DNA from: [Phialemoniopsis] sp. UDSM-2020
Lineage: Eukaryota > Ascomycota > Sordariomycetes > Thyridiales > Thyridiaceae
Length of the DNA stretch: 64,000 nt
NCBI GenBank assembly: GCA_018873225.1
Contig: JAEILZ010000006.1
Span: forward strand, 2,480,001 to 2,544,000
Reading direction: 5' to 3'
Shown: positions 46,170-58,800 of the stretch, in pieces
Position numbering within the stretch: the first letter of the stretch is position 1
How the letters are laid out: every line of letters starts with the position of its first letter
Made by a program: the position numbers and the translations under genes
Notes under the pieces: generated by a model
Database searches by the model: none
Seen by the model: only the letters and a program-made list of their open reading frames with translations
What the model was told of the DNA's origin: nothing

Positions 46170-47478
46170 ATGGGTGCAAGAAGTGTCAGACTCGGCTCAA
46201 TGGGCCGCACGGCCAGGGCGGCGCTGGCGCCTGCGACATCACTCAAGGGCGCATCTCTTCGGCACATGGCTCCAGGCTTCGTGGCTGCAGGTAGAACTTA
46301 CTCGACACATCCGCCGAATGCTAAATTGAATCTGCCAGTCGACTACTCAGAGATGCCTCTGCTGGCTCACGCAAGTAAAACGGCTCTGAGCAATCCCGAA
46401 CTGCCGCCCGATGTGCAGAACGGAACAACCAAAAAGATGAATCTCTACCAGGCCGTCAACGATGCGCTGTCAACGGCTCTGGCAGAGGACGAGTCCGTAC
46501 TACTCTTTGGAGAAGACGTTGCGTTTGGCGGTGTGTTCAGGTGTTCGATGAAGCTCGCCGAGACTTTCGGCGGTGATAGAGTATTCAACACCCCGCTGAC
46601 GGAACAGGGGATATTGGGGTTCGCTGTTGGTCTTGCGGCCGAGGGCATGAGGCCAGTGGCGGAGATCCAATTCGCAGACTACGTTTTCCCGGCTTTTGAC
46701 CAGATAGTCAACGAGGCCGCGAAGTTTCGATACAGGGAAGGGTCTAACGGCCGGCATGTGGGCGGCCTAACCGTCAGGATGCCGTGCGGAGCCGTCGGAC
46801 ATGGCGCGCTGTATCACACACAGTCCCCGGAAGCCCTCTTCTCACATACACCGGGTCTACGGGTTGTGATGCCCCGATCACCGCTCCAGGCGAAAGGCTT
46901 GCTCCTCGCCGCGATCCGAAGCAACGACCCTGTCATTTTTATGGAGCCCAAGATTCTTTACAGGGCGGCAGTGGAACAAGTCCCGACTGCGGCCTACACA
47001 CTCCCCTTGTCCAAGGCAGAGGTTTTGAAGGAAGGAAGCGATTTGACCGTCATCACATATGGCCAACCTGTGTATACTTGCATGGATGCCATTCGCAAGG
47101 CCGAAGAAGCGTTTGGCGGATCAATTGAGCTCATCGATCTGCGGACAGTCTACCCATGGGACAAGGAGACTGTGTTCAAGAGCGTCCAGAAGACTGGGAG
47201 GTGCATGGTCGTCCACGAAGCTCAATTCAACGGAGGAATTGGTGCAGAGGTAGCTGCATCAATCCAGGGCGACCACGAAACCTTCATCCGGCTCGAGGCG
47301 CCTGTTCAGAGGGTGACCGGGTGGGATATCCCGACACCACTCGCCTTTGAGCAGTTCAACGTACCTACTATTGCTAGTAAGTTCATCGCGACCTTGTTAT
47401 TTTTTGAAGTTTCCAGGAGAGCCTACTAACCTTTGACAAGGAATATTCGATAACATCAAAAAGGTGCTCAACTATTAG
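46170..47478 (+). CDS. BCKDHB: Branched-chain 2-oxoacid dehydrogenase E1 component, beta subunit
   Basis: Two exons, 46170-47376 and 47441-47478, encode 414 aa. The start [10 protein letters not shown] begins an Arg/Ser/Ala-rich mitochondrial presequence that ends near [10 protein letters not shown]. The enzyme follows with [81 protein letters not shown] and [20 protein letters not shown]. This distinguishes it from pyruvate dehydrogenase E1-beta. With the alpha subunit it decarboxylates 2-oxo acids from Leu, Ile and Val in the matrix, using thiamine diphosphate. The last exon adds only [12 protein letters not shown]. An in-frame ATG at 45897 would add 91 residues of non-presequence text and is judged leader. 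Confidence 0.95.
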
Positions 47479-47891
47479 ACTGGGGAACTTTTGAGTCGGG
47501 GCCAAGAAATGTGTTCATAGCGAAAGAGGTGACGAGTAGATATCATGATTACCATCATATCATGCATGTAGAGGAAATAAGATGAAACCTTCTCACAATG
47601 AGACTTGGTATGCCTGATCACGACCGATGCATGTACTTCGTACAAGTAGTTAGATGCTGACATGGGTTCAAAAGTCGTGGCGAAGTTCCGGTTCTTGTAT
47701 TGGATTAACAGCGCGGTCCGCCAGGCAGCTGGCGCCCCCTTCGCTTCCCCTCCACATAATAAGCTGCCCCGCGCGCGTCACCTCCAGACCGACACCAGGT
47801 GTTTCAACCCGCTGCCGATCTGGCAGAGCCGCATTGTCTTCATCGCAAACCCTATTTCGTCGAAAGGTGACCTGTTGAGGATCTGGGAACT
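47479..47891. other. Spacer BCKDHB-CAP1
   Basis: About 410 bases holding the E1-beta 3' UTR and the promoter of the capping-protein gene. No gene is seen. Confidence 0.5.
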
Positions 47892-48954
47892 ATGCCGAAC
47901 GCAGTACAGATCGTTTCGTCCTTTGTCGAGGGCGCTCCTCCTGGAGAGGTACTTATGAAGCTTCCCATTCAGCACGGTCCGCATACTGACATAGCTTGCT
48001 GTAGCTTGCAGATGTTGTCGCAGGTCAATCTACTCTCATCACCAACCGATCATACCCGTTCGTCGTTCTAACATCAGTTTCCTTACCCAGATATCAAGAG
48101 CTTGAACACTGGACTCGTCTCCGACCTGGGACCGGCCTTCAGGAAATACAACGAGGAACAATTCGCAACAGTGAAGCTCCCGGGTGCTAGCCAGCATGTC
48201 ATCGTCAGCTCACACAGCGCGCTTGGCGGCGACCGTTATTACGACACTGAAGGCTCAACAAGCTTCACTTTCAACCACGAAACGCAAAAGGCCAGCGCAG
48301 TAGAGAGCCATGTTCTGTCTGGCCCTCAAGCTGAGATCTCGTAGGTCGTTGGTCTTTACAGTGGGTGTGGTGGACAAGGTCGCAGTATGTCCTGACATTG
48401 AGCTTTGCAGGAAGTCGACTTTGAAGAGCTTGTCGCCCTATGTCAAGGAGCACTTCCCGAACGCAGCCTACGGAGCCTACCCTATCGAGAATGATACCAA
48501 GGTGGCGGTTATTATCGTCGCCAACAAATACAGCCCAAACAACTTTTGGTAAGGACCATATGTCGATCATGGTTATTCAGCGCCTGCTGACACCTAGCCA
48601 ACCAGGAACGGTCGTTGGCGATCGTTGTACATCTTCGATCCCAGCTCTGGAAGCCTCGAGGGCTCCATCAAGGTCGATGTGCACTATTACGAAGACGGCA
48701 ATGTCCGCCTCCTGACAGAGAAGCCCGTGACGGCTTCCATTGGATCCGGAACAGGGACCGGTATTGTGAAGGAGATCGCGGCTGCGGAGAAGAAATACCA
48801 GGAAGAGCTGAACAAGGGCTTTACAAACCTCAGTGAGGGGGCCTTCAAGGGATTGAGGAGGCAGTTGCCAGTTACACGTCAAAAGATTGAGTGGGATAAG
48901 GTTGCAAGCTACCGATTGGGACAAGATATTGGTGGTGGAAGCTCAAGACGATGA
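47892..48954 (+). CDS. CAP1: F-actin-capping protein alpha subunit
   Basis: Five exons: 47892-47948, 48005-48023 (19 bases), 48091-48340, 48411-48548 and 48606-48954, giving 270 aa, the normal length. The protein starts MPNAVQIVSSFVEGAPPGELADVVADIKSL when assembled, the family N-terminus. KYNEEQFATVKLPGAS, VIVSSHSALGGDRYYD and NGRWRSLYIFD follow. The C-terminal KKYQEELNKGFTNLSEGAFKGLRRQLPVTRQKIEW is the helical actin-binding end. CapZ-alpha pairs with the beta subunit to cap actin barbed ends, mainly at cortical patches. The 19-base second exon is needed to restore frame and the conserved LADVVAD text. Confidence 0.94.
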
Positions 48955-50351
48955 TGGCGTTGTCGTTATGATATCCGATGAATTCCAAGCGTATAGAGAG
49001 CCCCTTTGGGCTTGATTCGCAGAGCAAATAGAAAGCCGCACGACAGGCGGATAGATACCGCCGAGATGTCCATCCAGATCCAGGTGCAGTGCGTGCTAAA
49101 CTGCCTCTCGAGAGACACGGTGACAATTCAACCAACAAGCTTGAGTATTCCTCTCTATCAACTTTGTTTGTCATATCAGCTAGCTGTGGTGCTGCCTGTT
49201 ACACCAACCTTTGCTTGGTCGATCGACAATGGGCTCTATCGGAATAGTTTGCCTAATTTGGGCATGTTTGAAGAACAGTCGAGGAGCTTGGGGAGAAGAC
49301 CCGCTCCTCTTGGGACGGGAGCATGACCGGGATAATGTTAATGTTGCAGGGTGGTGGACGCGCTAAGGATGGATAACAAGTTCCCGGATCGAGCCACTTC
49401 GCGAAATGCGCAATACTGCGACTTGTTTGCACAGCAATGGCCAATGAGCAACTGAATGGAAATCGGGTCTCCGGGGCATTCCATTTCGCTTGCTTTCCTG
49501 TGCGGAAGGCTCTTTAAGGGAATATACTTACATTAGATAGTCTTGTTGACACATTGCAAAATAAGTGTTTAGGTAGTAGGTAGCCCGGAACGGAATGCGC
49601 TGGTCAAGGGAGTGGAATCATTCACGGATGACCCCATCTTCTACAGGGTTCCGCGGCCTCCACGGTCGGCCACTATGCCGGGTCAGCTTAGCGGGACTGC
49701 ATCGACATCTGGGATGGTCTATTGCTGTGCTGGCTCTTGTGCTACTTCACGGAAATACTTGAGAGTCCGTCATGGGCTGAAAAAAGCCCGGAAGCATCAT
49801 GCACCTCGCGGGGCCAAGTTGGGGTAATGTGAACGGATCTCGGATTCCGCTTCTCCCTCCACGTCTGGTAACGGCACACTCGATAACGCCTCTTTTCACT
49901 ATGTACTGCTGGATGGAGATATCTCGGGAGGTATCTCGGCAAGTTATGCCTGCCGCAGATGTTAGCAAGCTATCACACCCAACAAGACAAAGACTGCGTG
50001 CGAGATGTGCAGCGCTGTTTTGGGGGGACCAGTGTAGCGGTGCTCGTCCGCTAAATTCAACAAGGTGGAGGGAAAAACAGGGGCCCCACCGGCCAGCCAA
50101 TCCCCGTAGCTCTAATTCCTCCTTACCATTCGTTACTGCCAACAAAAAACTGCCGGGGCCTCCTTAACAGATTCTCCTCCTCTTTTCACGTGTGCTGCTG
50201 TCCATCTCTTCTCTCCGAACTGCCACTCCCGAGCTGAAGCTGTCATTCCCTTGTGCGCATCGTCCTCTTACGCCGTCCCGGTCCTGTACCTAGTCAATTG
50301 TATATTCTCGTCGCATTTCCTGCCCACAGAAAGAACGACAATACCGCCAAG
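48955..50351. other. Spacer CAP1-CYB5
   Basis: About 1.4 kb without a supportable gene. The last 150 bases are CT-rich (CTCCTCCTCTTTTCACG, CATCTCTTCTCTCC), consistent with the cytochrome b5 promoter and leader. Confidence 0.5.
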
Positions 50352-50977
50352 ATGTCCAAAGAGTTCACCTATCAGGATGTTGCCGAGCACAACACCAAGA
50401 ACGACATGTATGTCGTCGTGCACGATAAGATCTACGACGTGACCAAGTTTGTCGACGAGCACCCGTAAGTCACCTCGGGAAAACCTCACTTTTAAAGACT
50501 AGGCCATACTGACATGACCCCCTTTTGCAGCGGTGGTGAGGAGGTGATGTTGGATGTTGCCGGCCAGGACGCAACCGAGGCTTTCGAGGATGTCGGCCAC
50601 AGTGACGAGGCACGAGAGACGCTTGACCAGCTGCTGATCGGTGACCTGAAGCGCCAGGTAGGACAGCCCTGGAACCCAATACTCGCGGTGCCCACCAGCC
50701 ATGGAGAACAGGCAGTACTGATACTAGATCATTACAGGATGGTGACCCGGTCCCCAATGCTGCCATGCCCGGTGCGGTATCTCCACAGGCCCAGACCGGC
50801 GCAGCGACTGGCCTTGGAGTTGGTATCTATGCTGTGGTCATCCTCGGCGGCGTGATCGCCTACGGTGCCTATCAATACATGCAGCAGTAAGACCAACCAC
50901 ACCCCCGTATCGTAAAGCAATGAAGAAAGCTGACTCGGTCGTACAGACAAGCTGCTGCCGGCGGCGCCAGCCAGTAG
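50352..50977 (+). CDS. CYB5: Cytochrome b5, ER tail-anchored
   Basis: Four exons: 50352-50464, 50531-50657, 50738-50886 and 50947-50977, giving 139 aa. The heme domain covers residues 1-80, with axial ligands H37 (EHPGG) and H61 (VGHSDEA), 24 residues apart as expected. A Pro/Ala/Gly linker leads to one C-terminal membrane segment at about 106-127 ([21 protein letters not shown]), so the protein is tail-anchored with its heme in the cytosol. It feeds electrons to desaturases, sterol enzymes and P450s. The last intron (50887-50946, GTAAGA with CTGAC) is inferred; without it the protein ends at QYMQQ, using the TAA at 50888. Both ends are plausible. Confidence 0.93.
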
Positions 50978-51722
50978 AGGGCTGCATATCTCGAGGACCT
51001 CCTTCTAAACATAGACCTTTTCGCGAGCGGACTGTCATCTTATGCCCACGCCGGGAACGTCGAACACACACACTTTTCGGCAGGGGCTAGCCTGGTACGG
51101 CGAATGCGAACGCGGACCCTTCAACACTGAGGCGTTCTGTTTGGGGATTACGATCAATGACAGCTGAAAAGAGCTTGCTGGTATTTAGCGGCGTTTACAA
51201 TATACAAGACTTCTAATTTTGATGGGCACAAGCTTGTCATCCGCAATCTGGATCGGCCTCGTCTTGCTTGTCTCCCTTTACTATGTTGCTGTCTCTGAGC
51301 AGCTCTGCCGCTACTGTAGTCATCTTGGTAATCGAATATGTCACGTTCTAGTATTTGCATGTGGGTGCGTCTTGAATGACAGAATGGACGTCAGTGTGTG
51401 GGGGAAGCTGCAGAGCAACGACAACCTCATCTACTAAGTACCCAATTGATGAAGTCCACACCTGCAAAGGATGGAATTCACTAGTTTGACCCAACGTTCT
51501 GCCATTCACATTTGAAAGCTTAAGCCTACTTGAGCTTGATCACTGACGTTGCGCTTGTCACTCCTGTCACACACTCACTCGCAGATTGCCTGGGTCCGCG
51601 CCACGTGACCCCTCCAAAATCCCAACCTCAAAGGCACCAGCACACATCGTGCCACCACAAAGAAACATCTCTTCCACAACCCAAACCCCCCTCCAAATCT
51701 CCGCCAGATCTCGCTGCCCATC
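50978..51722. other. Spacer CYB5-TFA2
   Basis: About 745 bases with the CYB5 3' UTR and the TFIIE-beta promoter. The last 120 bases are C/A-rich with CCACAACCCAAACCCCCC-like text. No gene is seen. Confidence 0.5.
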
Positions 51723-52619
51723 ATGTCGAGCTATCTGGATCGTCAGCGAGATGCCTTCTCCGGGGGCTTAGCCGCTATGGCGGCCAAGATGCCCGCAAAA
51801 CGAGCTGCTCCCGCATCGCCCTCTCCCTCAGTTGCATCGACAACTTCGGTCGTCCCAGCCGCCGGCGGCACCCCGACGAAGAAGGTGAAGCGAGAGGTTG
51901 GCGCTGCCATTTACTCACAACCCGAGAACACGGGAGTCGGCTCCGACATCAGCACCAAGATCGTCTACGCAGTCGAGTACCTGAAGAGCAACGGCAAGCC
52001 GCTCGCCCTCGAGACCATCTTCAGTCACCTCAACGTGAACCGGGAGCCCGAGTCTGTCCAGAGGGAGGTTGTCAGTCGCCTGAAGAACCACCCGCGCATC
52101 ACATGGAGGCCCGATGCGAACCTCGGCGAGCAGACGTGGAACACAGGAACCTACGAGCACAAGCCTGTGATCCCGAGCGTCAAGGACAAGACGTCCCTTC
52201 TCAACTACCTGCAAAAGCTGACCGACGCCCGCGGAGTGACGGTAAAGGATCTCAAGGATGGCTGGCCGACCTGCGAGGATGCGTTGACGGAGCTGGAGAA
52301 GGAGCACAAGATCCTCGTTGTTAGGACCAAGAAGGACAACCACCCCAAGATGGTCTGGCTGGACGATGCGTCGTTGCACCATGCTGTCGATGACGAGTTC
52401 CGTGTCATGTGGGGCAAGGTCATCGTTCCGTCCCTGGACGACATTGTGCATAAACTGAGCGCTGTGGGACAGAAGCCGACGAGCGAGGACCCGAGGCTCA
52501 AGGTAAACGATGCGCCCAAGGAGAAGAAGCAAAAGAAGCGCATCCAGCGACGACCGGGCAAGACGACCAACGCTCACATGAACCATCTCCTCAAGGATTT
52601 CAGTCACATGAAGCGATAA
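51723..52619 (+). CDS. TFA2: Transcription initiation factor TFIIE beta subunit
   Basis: Single exon, 298 aa, ATG 51723. After a basic, Ala/Ser-rich N-terminus (KRAAPASPSP, then TPTKKVKRE) come two winged-helix modules. The first is at about residues 80-145 (TKIVYAVEYLKSNGKPLALETIFSHL, RLKNHPRITW) and the second at about 150-215 (KTSLLNYLQKLTDARGVTVKDL, LEKEHKILVVRTKKDN). The C-terminus is very basic (KEKKQKKRIQRRPGKT), and then NAHMNHLLKDFSHMKR. This is the TFIIE-beta/Tfa2 order. With TFIIE-alpha it recruits TFIIH and helps open RNA polymerase II promoters. The converging FrnE-type gene ends 248 bases away. Confidence 0.94.
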   Translation: MSSYLDRQRDAFSGGLAAMAAKMPAKRAAPASPSPSVASTTSVVPAAGGTPTKKVKREVGAAIYSQPENTGVGSDISTKIVYAVEYLKSNGKPLALETIFSHLNVNREPESVQREVVSRLKNHPRITWRPDANLGEQTWNTGTYEHKPVIPSVKDKTSLLNYLQKLTDARGVTVKDLKDGWPTCEDALTELEKEHKILVVRTKKDNHPKMVWLDDASLHHAVDDEFRVMWGKVIVPSLDDIVHKLSAVGQKPTSEDPRLKVNDAPKEKKQKKRIQRRPGKTTNAHMNHLLKDFSHMKR

Positions 52620-52867
52620 AGTATCGATCAGAATGCCACCCTTCCCTTGTACTACTACTTTTTTTGGGCGTTTTGAGCAGAGTCGAATGCTCTGTGGGCG
52701 CCGAGGCAAACGGCTGGATTTTCTCTCTCAAACTGATACTCATAAGATACCCCACAAATAGAGCGATTGCAATACAGGACATATCAAGTAATCAGGCACA
52801 TGTCTACAGAATTGTGTTTACAGTCATGTGCTAATCTGTTTCTCCTGGCCTTGTAAACTTCATCGAT

Positions 52868-53597
52868 CTACACTTTGCTCTTGACATTCTTGCTGAGCGC
52901 CCTATCAAACAACCTCGCAAAGACACCGACCTCTTGCATACCACCTACCCGCCACCGACCCTGCACAACAAACATAGGCACCGTAGTGACCTCTTCGTCT
53001 TCGCGCGCTGAACGCGCCTCCTCATCTACACTCGCGTCCTCCTCGCCTAGGCATCTCCTTACTTGCTCCTCGCCAATATCCAACCCAGCCGCGTCGGCGG
53101 CGTCTATCAGAAACTCCGTATCGGCCACGTCCTTCCCTCCCTCAAACACGCCGCGGAAGATCTCGTCTAGCAACCGGCCCTGGACGCCAGCGTCCCCGCG
53201 AGCGAGCTTCAGTAGGCGGTGCGAGGGCCGCGAGCTCCCCGTGAGTCCGCGCCACCGCCAGCGTATGCTGTACGGCTCGCCCACCGGCTCGAGGCGCTGC
53301 AGCACCTGCTGGACGCTCGGCTTCCCGCGTGCGGGGTGTGCCCCTTGTCCTTTTTTTGGCTCCGGTCAGAGTGACATTTCCGACTTTTACGGCTAAATAA
53401 CACTGGAGAGGGATTGCTTTACCGGGTCTTCCCAGGGTAGGGTATAAGTAGAACGGCTTGTACGCCACGTCAAAGGCGACGTCCGGGTTGGCGGCTTTGT
53501 AGCTCTGGATGGCCTTGTCGAGGCTCTTCTTGCCGACGTAGCACCATGGACACACGGTGTCCACGTAGGCTTCGATGCTAATCTGATTCATGATCAT
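52868..53597 (-). CDS. FrnE/DsbA-family thioredoxin-fold oxidoreductase
   Basis: Two exons on the minus strand, 53423-53597 and 52868-53349, give 218 aa. The N-terminus reads ISIEAYVDTVCPWCYVGKKSLDKAI, a beta strand followed by a CPWC active site. FYLYPTL follows. The second exon has NTRDSHRL-like text in the form SSRPSHRLLKLA, a helical insert, and then TVPMFVVQGRWRVGGMQ, the cis-Pro and Gly-rich end of the fold. This is the DsbA/2-hydroxychromene-2-carboxylate isomerase-like family, often annotated FrnE or a polyketide-related isomerase. Its substrate is unknown and no biosynthetic cluster is nearby. The intron (53350-53422) has a CTGAC branch and an A-rich acceptor. Two in-frame ATGs (53597, 53591) compete as start. 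Confidence 0.88.
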
Positions 53598-54383
53598 CTG
53601 GCTGAATCACCGAAATGCAACCTACTAACTCGCACCGGAGCTCCTAGTGAGGCGGAGAATGGTAGATTTCAGCTGGACAATAAGTGACCCGACCCGGTGG
53701 TCATGGCTTCTGCGTCTCCACTTCCCCGGATTTCGTTGCCCGGTGTTAGTCGTCCGTGCGGCAGCACCGGTGCAAGTCCGCGAATTAGGAAAAATCGCTT
53801 CATCGGCCCAGATCCGGGAGAGAGTGATGGGACTTTCTTGGAAAGAGCAGCTGGGTATGACACCAGATCCCAAGCGAGATCCGGCAAGATTCAATTTTGA
53901 GGGAGAACTACACAGTAATTGGTATCTTGAGTTCTGACACGAAGCACGCAAAACATAGAGAAAAGGAGATGTGCAGCTTGGGACAACCACTGTGGTTTCC
54001 CAACGATCTATTTAATACAAGTTCCGTCCCTGTCCCGGATGCCGATCTCGTGCAATAAAAATAGTGATATGAGTTGAATAACCCAGGTATCCCAACCCAT
54101 ACCGTTCATGCTCTATGCACGTGTGTGCAGATACGTGCCATATGAGGCAAGGTTCCGCTTGCCGTGGACCAGTCTAAAAACCCCAGATTGTACAAAAGAA
54201 AGGAGAAATAGGGAGGAGGGAGGGTGTTCGCCCAGATGTATTGGGTTCATTAAGATTGCTCTCTAGCGGTCCTGACCGCCTTGTTATCCCGAAGCTGAAT
54301 TCTCTCGAAGAAGTCGTTGCCATTAGATAGAATAAAAGTGATAATATGCGCGATGTCGCGTCGGTTGACAGAGATAGCCACGG
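53598..54383. other. Spacer FrnE-type gene to C2H2 gene 3' end
   Basis: About 790 bases. A plus-strand frame (53647-53937) has a fair length but no recognisable domain and is not called. The right part is the 3' UTR of the C2H2 gene. Confidence 0.45.
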
Positions 54384-55884
<1,501 letters not shown>

Positions 55885-58800
55885 AATGCGACGGGAGGTA
55901 TGCGGATGTATGATGGACGGAGAGGGAAGCTCGAATGAATGGAGCGATCCTCTTGTGGTAGCACAATTAATCGAAGCACTGATGTGAATAGTGTCAGCTG
56001 TGTCTGCAGGTGAAAGTGACTGGAAAGAAGCGTCCAGGTAACCTAGGCGTCTGCTGTCAAGTGAACCTGTCGTGACGTCCAACTCATTGGTCGGATCAGG
56101 ACGAGTTCACTTTGCCAACAACGCTAGGCAGAAATTCCCATTCCGTCCAGGTAGCAAGACTGGAGTGACGAGAGATGTCAAGGTCGCGAAGAAAATAGAT
56201 GTGCACATACCGATTTGCACGCGTACGGGAGACTGCCAGTGATCTCGACAACACTCAGGTGTAAATGTCCCGAGGTTGCTATTACCACAGGGCTCGATAT
56301 CCGGTGAATCGAAGTACACCTGACTTGAAAAATCGAAGAGTATATCCTACCGTGCTATGCGCCGAAGGTTGGGACCGCGACTCTCAGCAAGACGCACGGG
56401 ATAGTCGGTGGGGATCGATTTGATCTCTGTTCTGAGAGCAAGACGTATTAGCAGATAAATTCAGACTGTACGCCGTCATCTAGGCGAGAGTTGTTGAAAA
56501 AAAGGCGTGTGCCGGAGTGGTGATGCGAAGTGCCCGGTGACGGGCAAGGGAAGGTGCAGCAGTACCCGATGATGAGACAATGCGGTCAACCTCGACGAGG
56601 TGACACGAGGTGATGGGGTTGTAGACAGTGGCTCGACGAGCCTCGTTCAAAGGAATGGGCGCCTGGCCTCGACAATCATGAAGCCTCCCTTGAGCCCAGA
56701 AGATGCATCAAGGTTTGTGTAGGTCGAGGTGGTGGTGCAGGTTGTGTCTGGGGGACGGCGCAGAAATGGACCCAGGCCCCAAAAAGTTAAGGCAGGGAAG
56801 AAAAAAAAGTGACAGACACGCAAAACAGGTGCTGCAGTACAATTCCTAGCAGACGCGAAAAAAAGGGTACTTGAGGTACGTACTTCGCCCCTCGGCAAAT
56901 GCCCCAGACCGCACTAACAGGCCCAAAGCCGGGCTGGGACAAGGGGGTCAAATTGACAGCACAGACAGCTGGAGCAAGCACAGCACAGCACAGCACGGGG
57001 CATGGGCCTTGTGAGTGAGACGGATTTAGACGGTGGTGACTCTGAAGGAGAAGAGCAGATAAAGGAAAGGGAAAAGTAGATAGAGCGCGTACGTCAAGAG
57101 GACGTCTGACAACAATAAAACATGCACGTGATGTGCCAGCAAACTTACCCAAGGGACTGGTTATGTGTTGATCTCTTGCCCAGAAGAAGGAAGATTAGTC
57201 AATGAGGCCTGGCCTGACCGACAGGAGGTGGCAATAAGTCTTGTGGGCGTGCGTATCTGCGGGTGCCAGTGAGTGCACTTCTTTTGATGCCGCGTCCACC
57301 GTGTGTCCAGCGCTTGTCGTTTTCAAAAGGAAATATACTCGGCAGAGGATGTGATGATTAAAAAGTATGTATAGCCGCAAAAGAAGGATAGCAGGCAAGG
57401 AGCCAGTTTGTGTGCAAGTACTCGGAGTGATGCACAGACGCACGGAGACAAGAACAAAAGGACAGGAAGAAACGAAGATCTGAGAATGACGCCGTGCGCT
57501 GTGCGAGAGGTCAATGGCCGTGCTTTTGAATGGAGAGGCAACAAGCTCACCTTGCACACCAAGACTGAAATGGCTTATTACGGAGCAGGTCTCATGGCGC
57601 GCCTCATTCTCCAGCAGCCTTCTTTGAAACTAGCAATGCCAAATCAAACCAGCAGATGGGAATATAATTAACAACGACTAAGGCAGTCCCTAGCCCAGAC
57701 TTGCAGGGTTCATGGGCCCACGAGATGTTGAAACGGACGGTGCGAGCAGGGGGGTCCGGGTTTGAGTGAAGAGGGATCCACTCCCTCTCTTAACACTCTC
57801 TTTTGCCATGGATTGGCCGCCCGCATACCCATTGTACGGTACCCGTTCCGTCATCTTTGCTGTGGTCGTGAGGCCCCGGCGTTGGCTTCCAATTACGAGC
57901 AGGTCGCCAGCGAGGTGCAAACATGAATGTGTGTGTGCTGGCTGAGATCTGCCAGGAACGGGACGTAATTGGCTCCACCCAAGGCACAATGGTGGTGTGG
58001 TATCTCGGGTCAAAGCTCCATCGAGCTACCTTCCTACATGTCGCCCAAATTTGCCAGCAGCGGATGAAACACAAATTCATTCACTCTGAGTCTGGTGAAT
58101 GCACAACTTGGGGCTAAAATGGCTTTCTTGTGGTGTAGCAATGATCGTGCATTTACCTCGTTGTCGGTAATTGCGCCCCGAACGAGAACTCAATCGTCGT
58201 GACACATTTCCTTCAAGGTGCAACATCCTGAGCACTGAGAGGACTAGAGTAAGTTGATTTTCTAGAACCGTGACACTGCAGGTAGCTTACTGGCCTGTCT
58301 GTTGATACTGCACCTCAAAAATAGGCACAAAGGAGTAGGTACATCTGTATCTGCTCGTGTTGCTGGCTGGCAGATTGCATCCTCGAGATGCAAGGTCGAA
58401 ACAAACAAGGATGTTGCTTTCGAAAGACGTTTTCTCGAAGACTGGCGGTTCCACACCTTGTTGGAACAGCGCCCTGACCACCTGCCATCCCTCAGCCCTA
58501 GAGAGCAAGAGACTACAAGGTCCGTGCTGGTCACTGAGCAAGCCATTGGGGATTGTTTGCATACTTATCATGATTTATTACCCCGTGAAATACATTCACG
58601 ATATTTTCATGTTGAGTAGCCCTCGTATTACTTACTCTCCACATGCGTTGAGTTTTGAAAAGAGTCCACTCCGCGAGCACGGAAGCAGATGAGCTTCCTT
58701 GAGGTTTCTGGTCATGTCCAAGACGGATGGTAGTCAGCATGCAACTGGCTGCCTGCATGATCCCTTCGTAATGACGAGAAACCCCATCTCTGATGTCAAG

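Noticed and set aside
51915..52709. 264-codon minus-strand frame opposite TFA2
   Set aside because: Leu/Val/Arg-rich mirror of the TFIIE-beta coding strand; no domain.
52868..53597. FrnE-type gene as a polyketide-tailoring enzyme
   Set aside because: The family name suggests this, but it sits beside TFIIE-beta and a C2H2 factor with no biosynthetic genes.
55885..56082. Longer N-terminus for the C2H2 factor from 56082
   Set aside because: The codon at 56082 is TTG and there is no other in-frame ATG before 55884.
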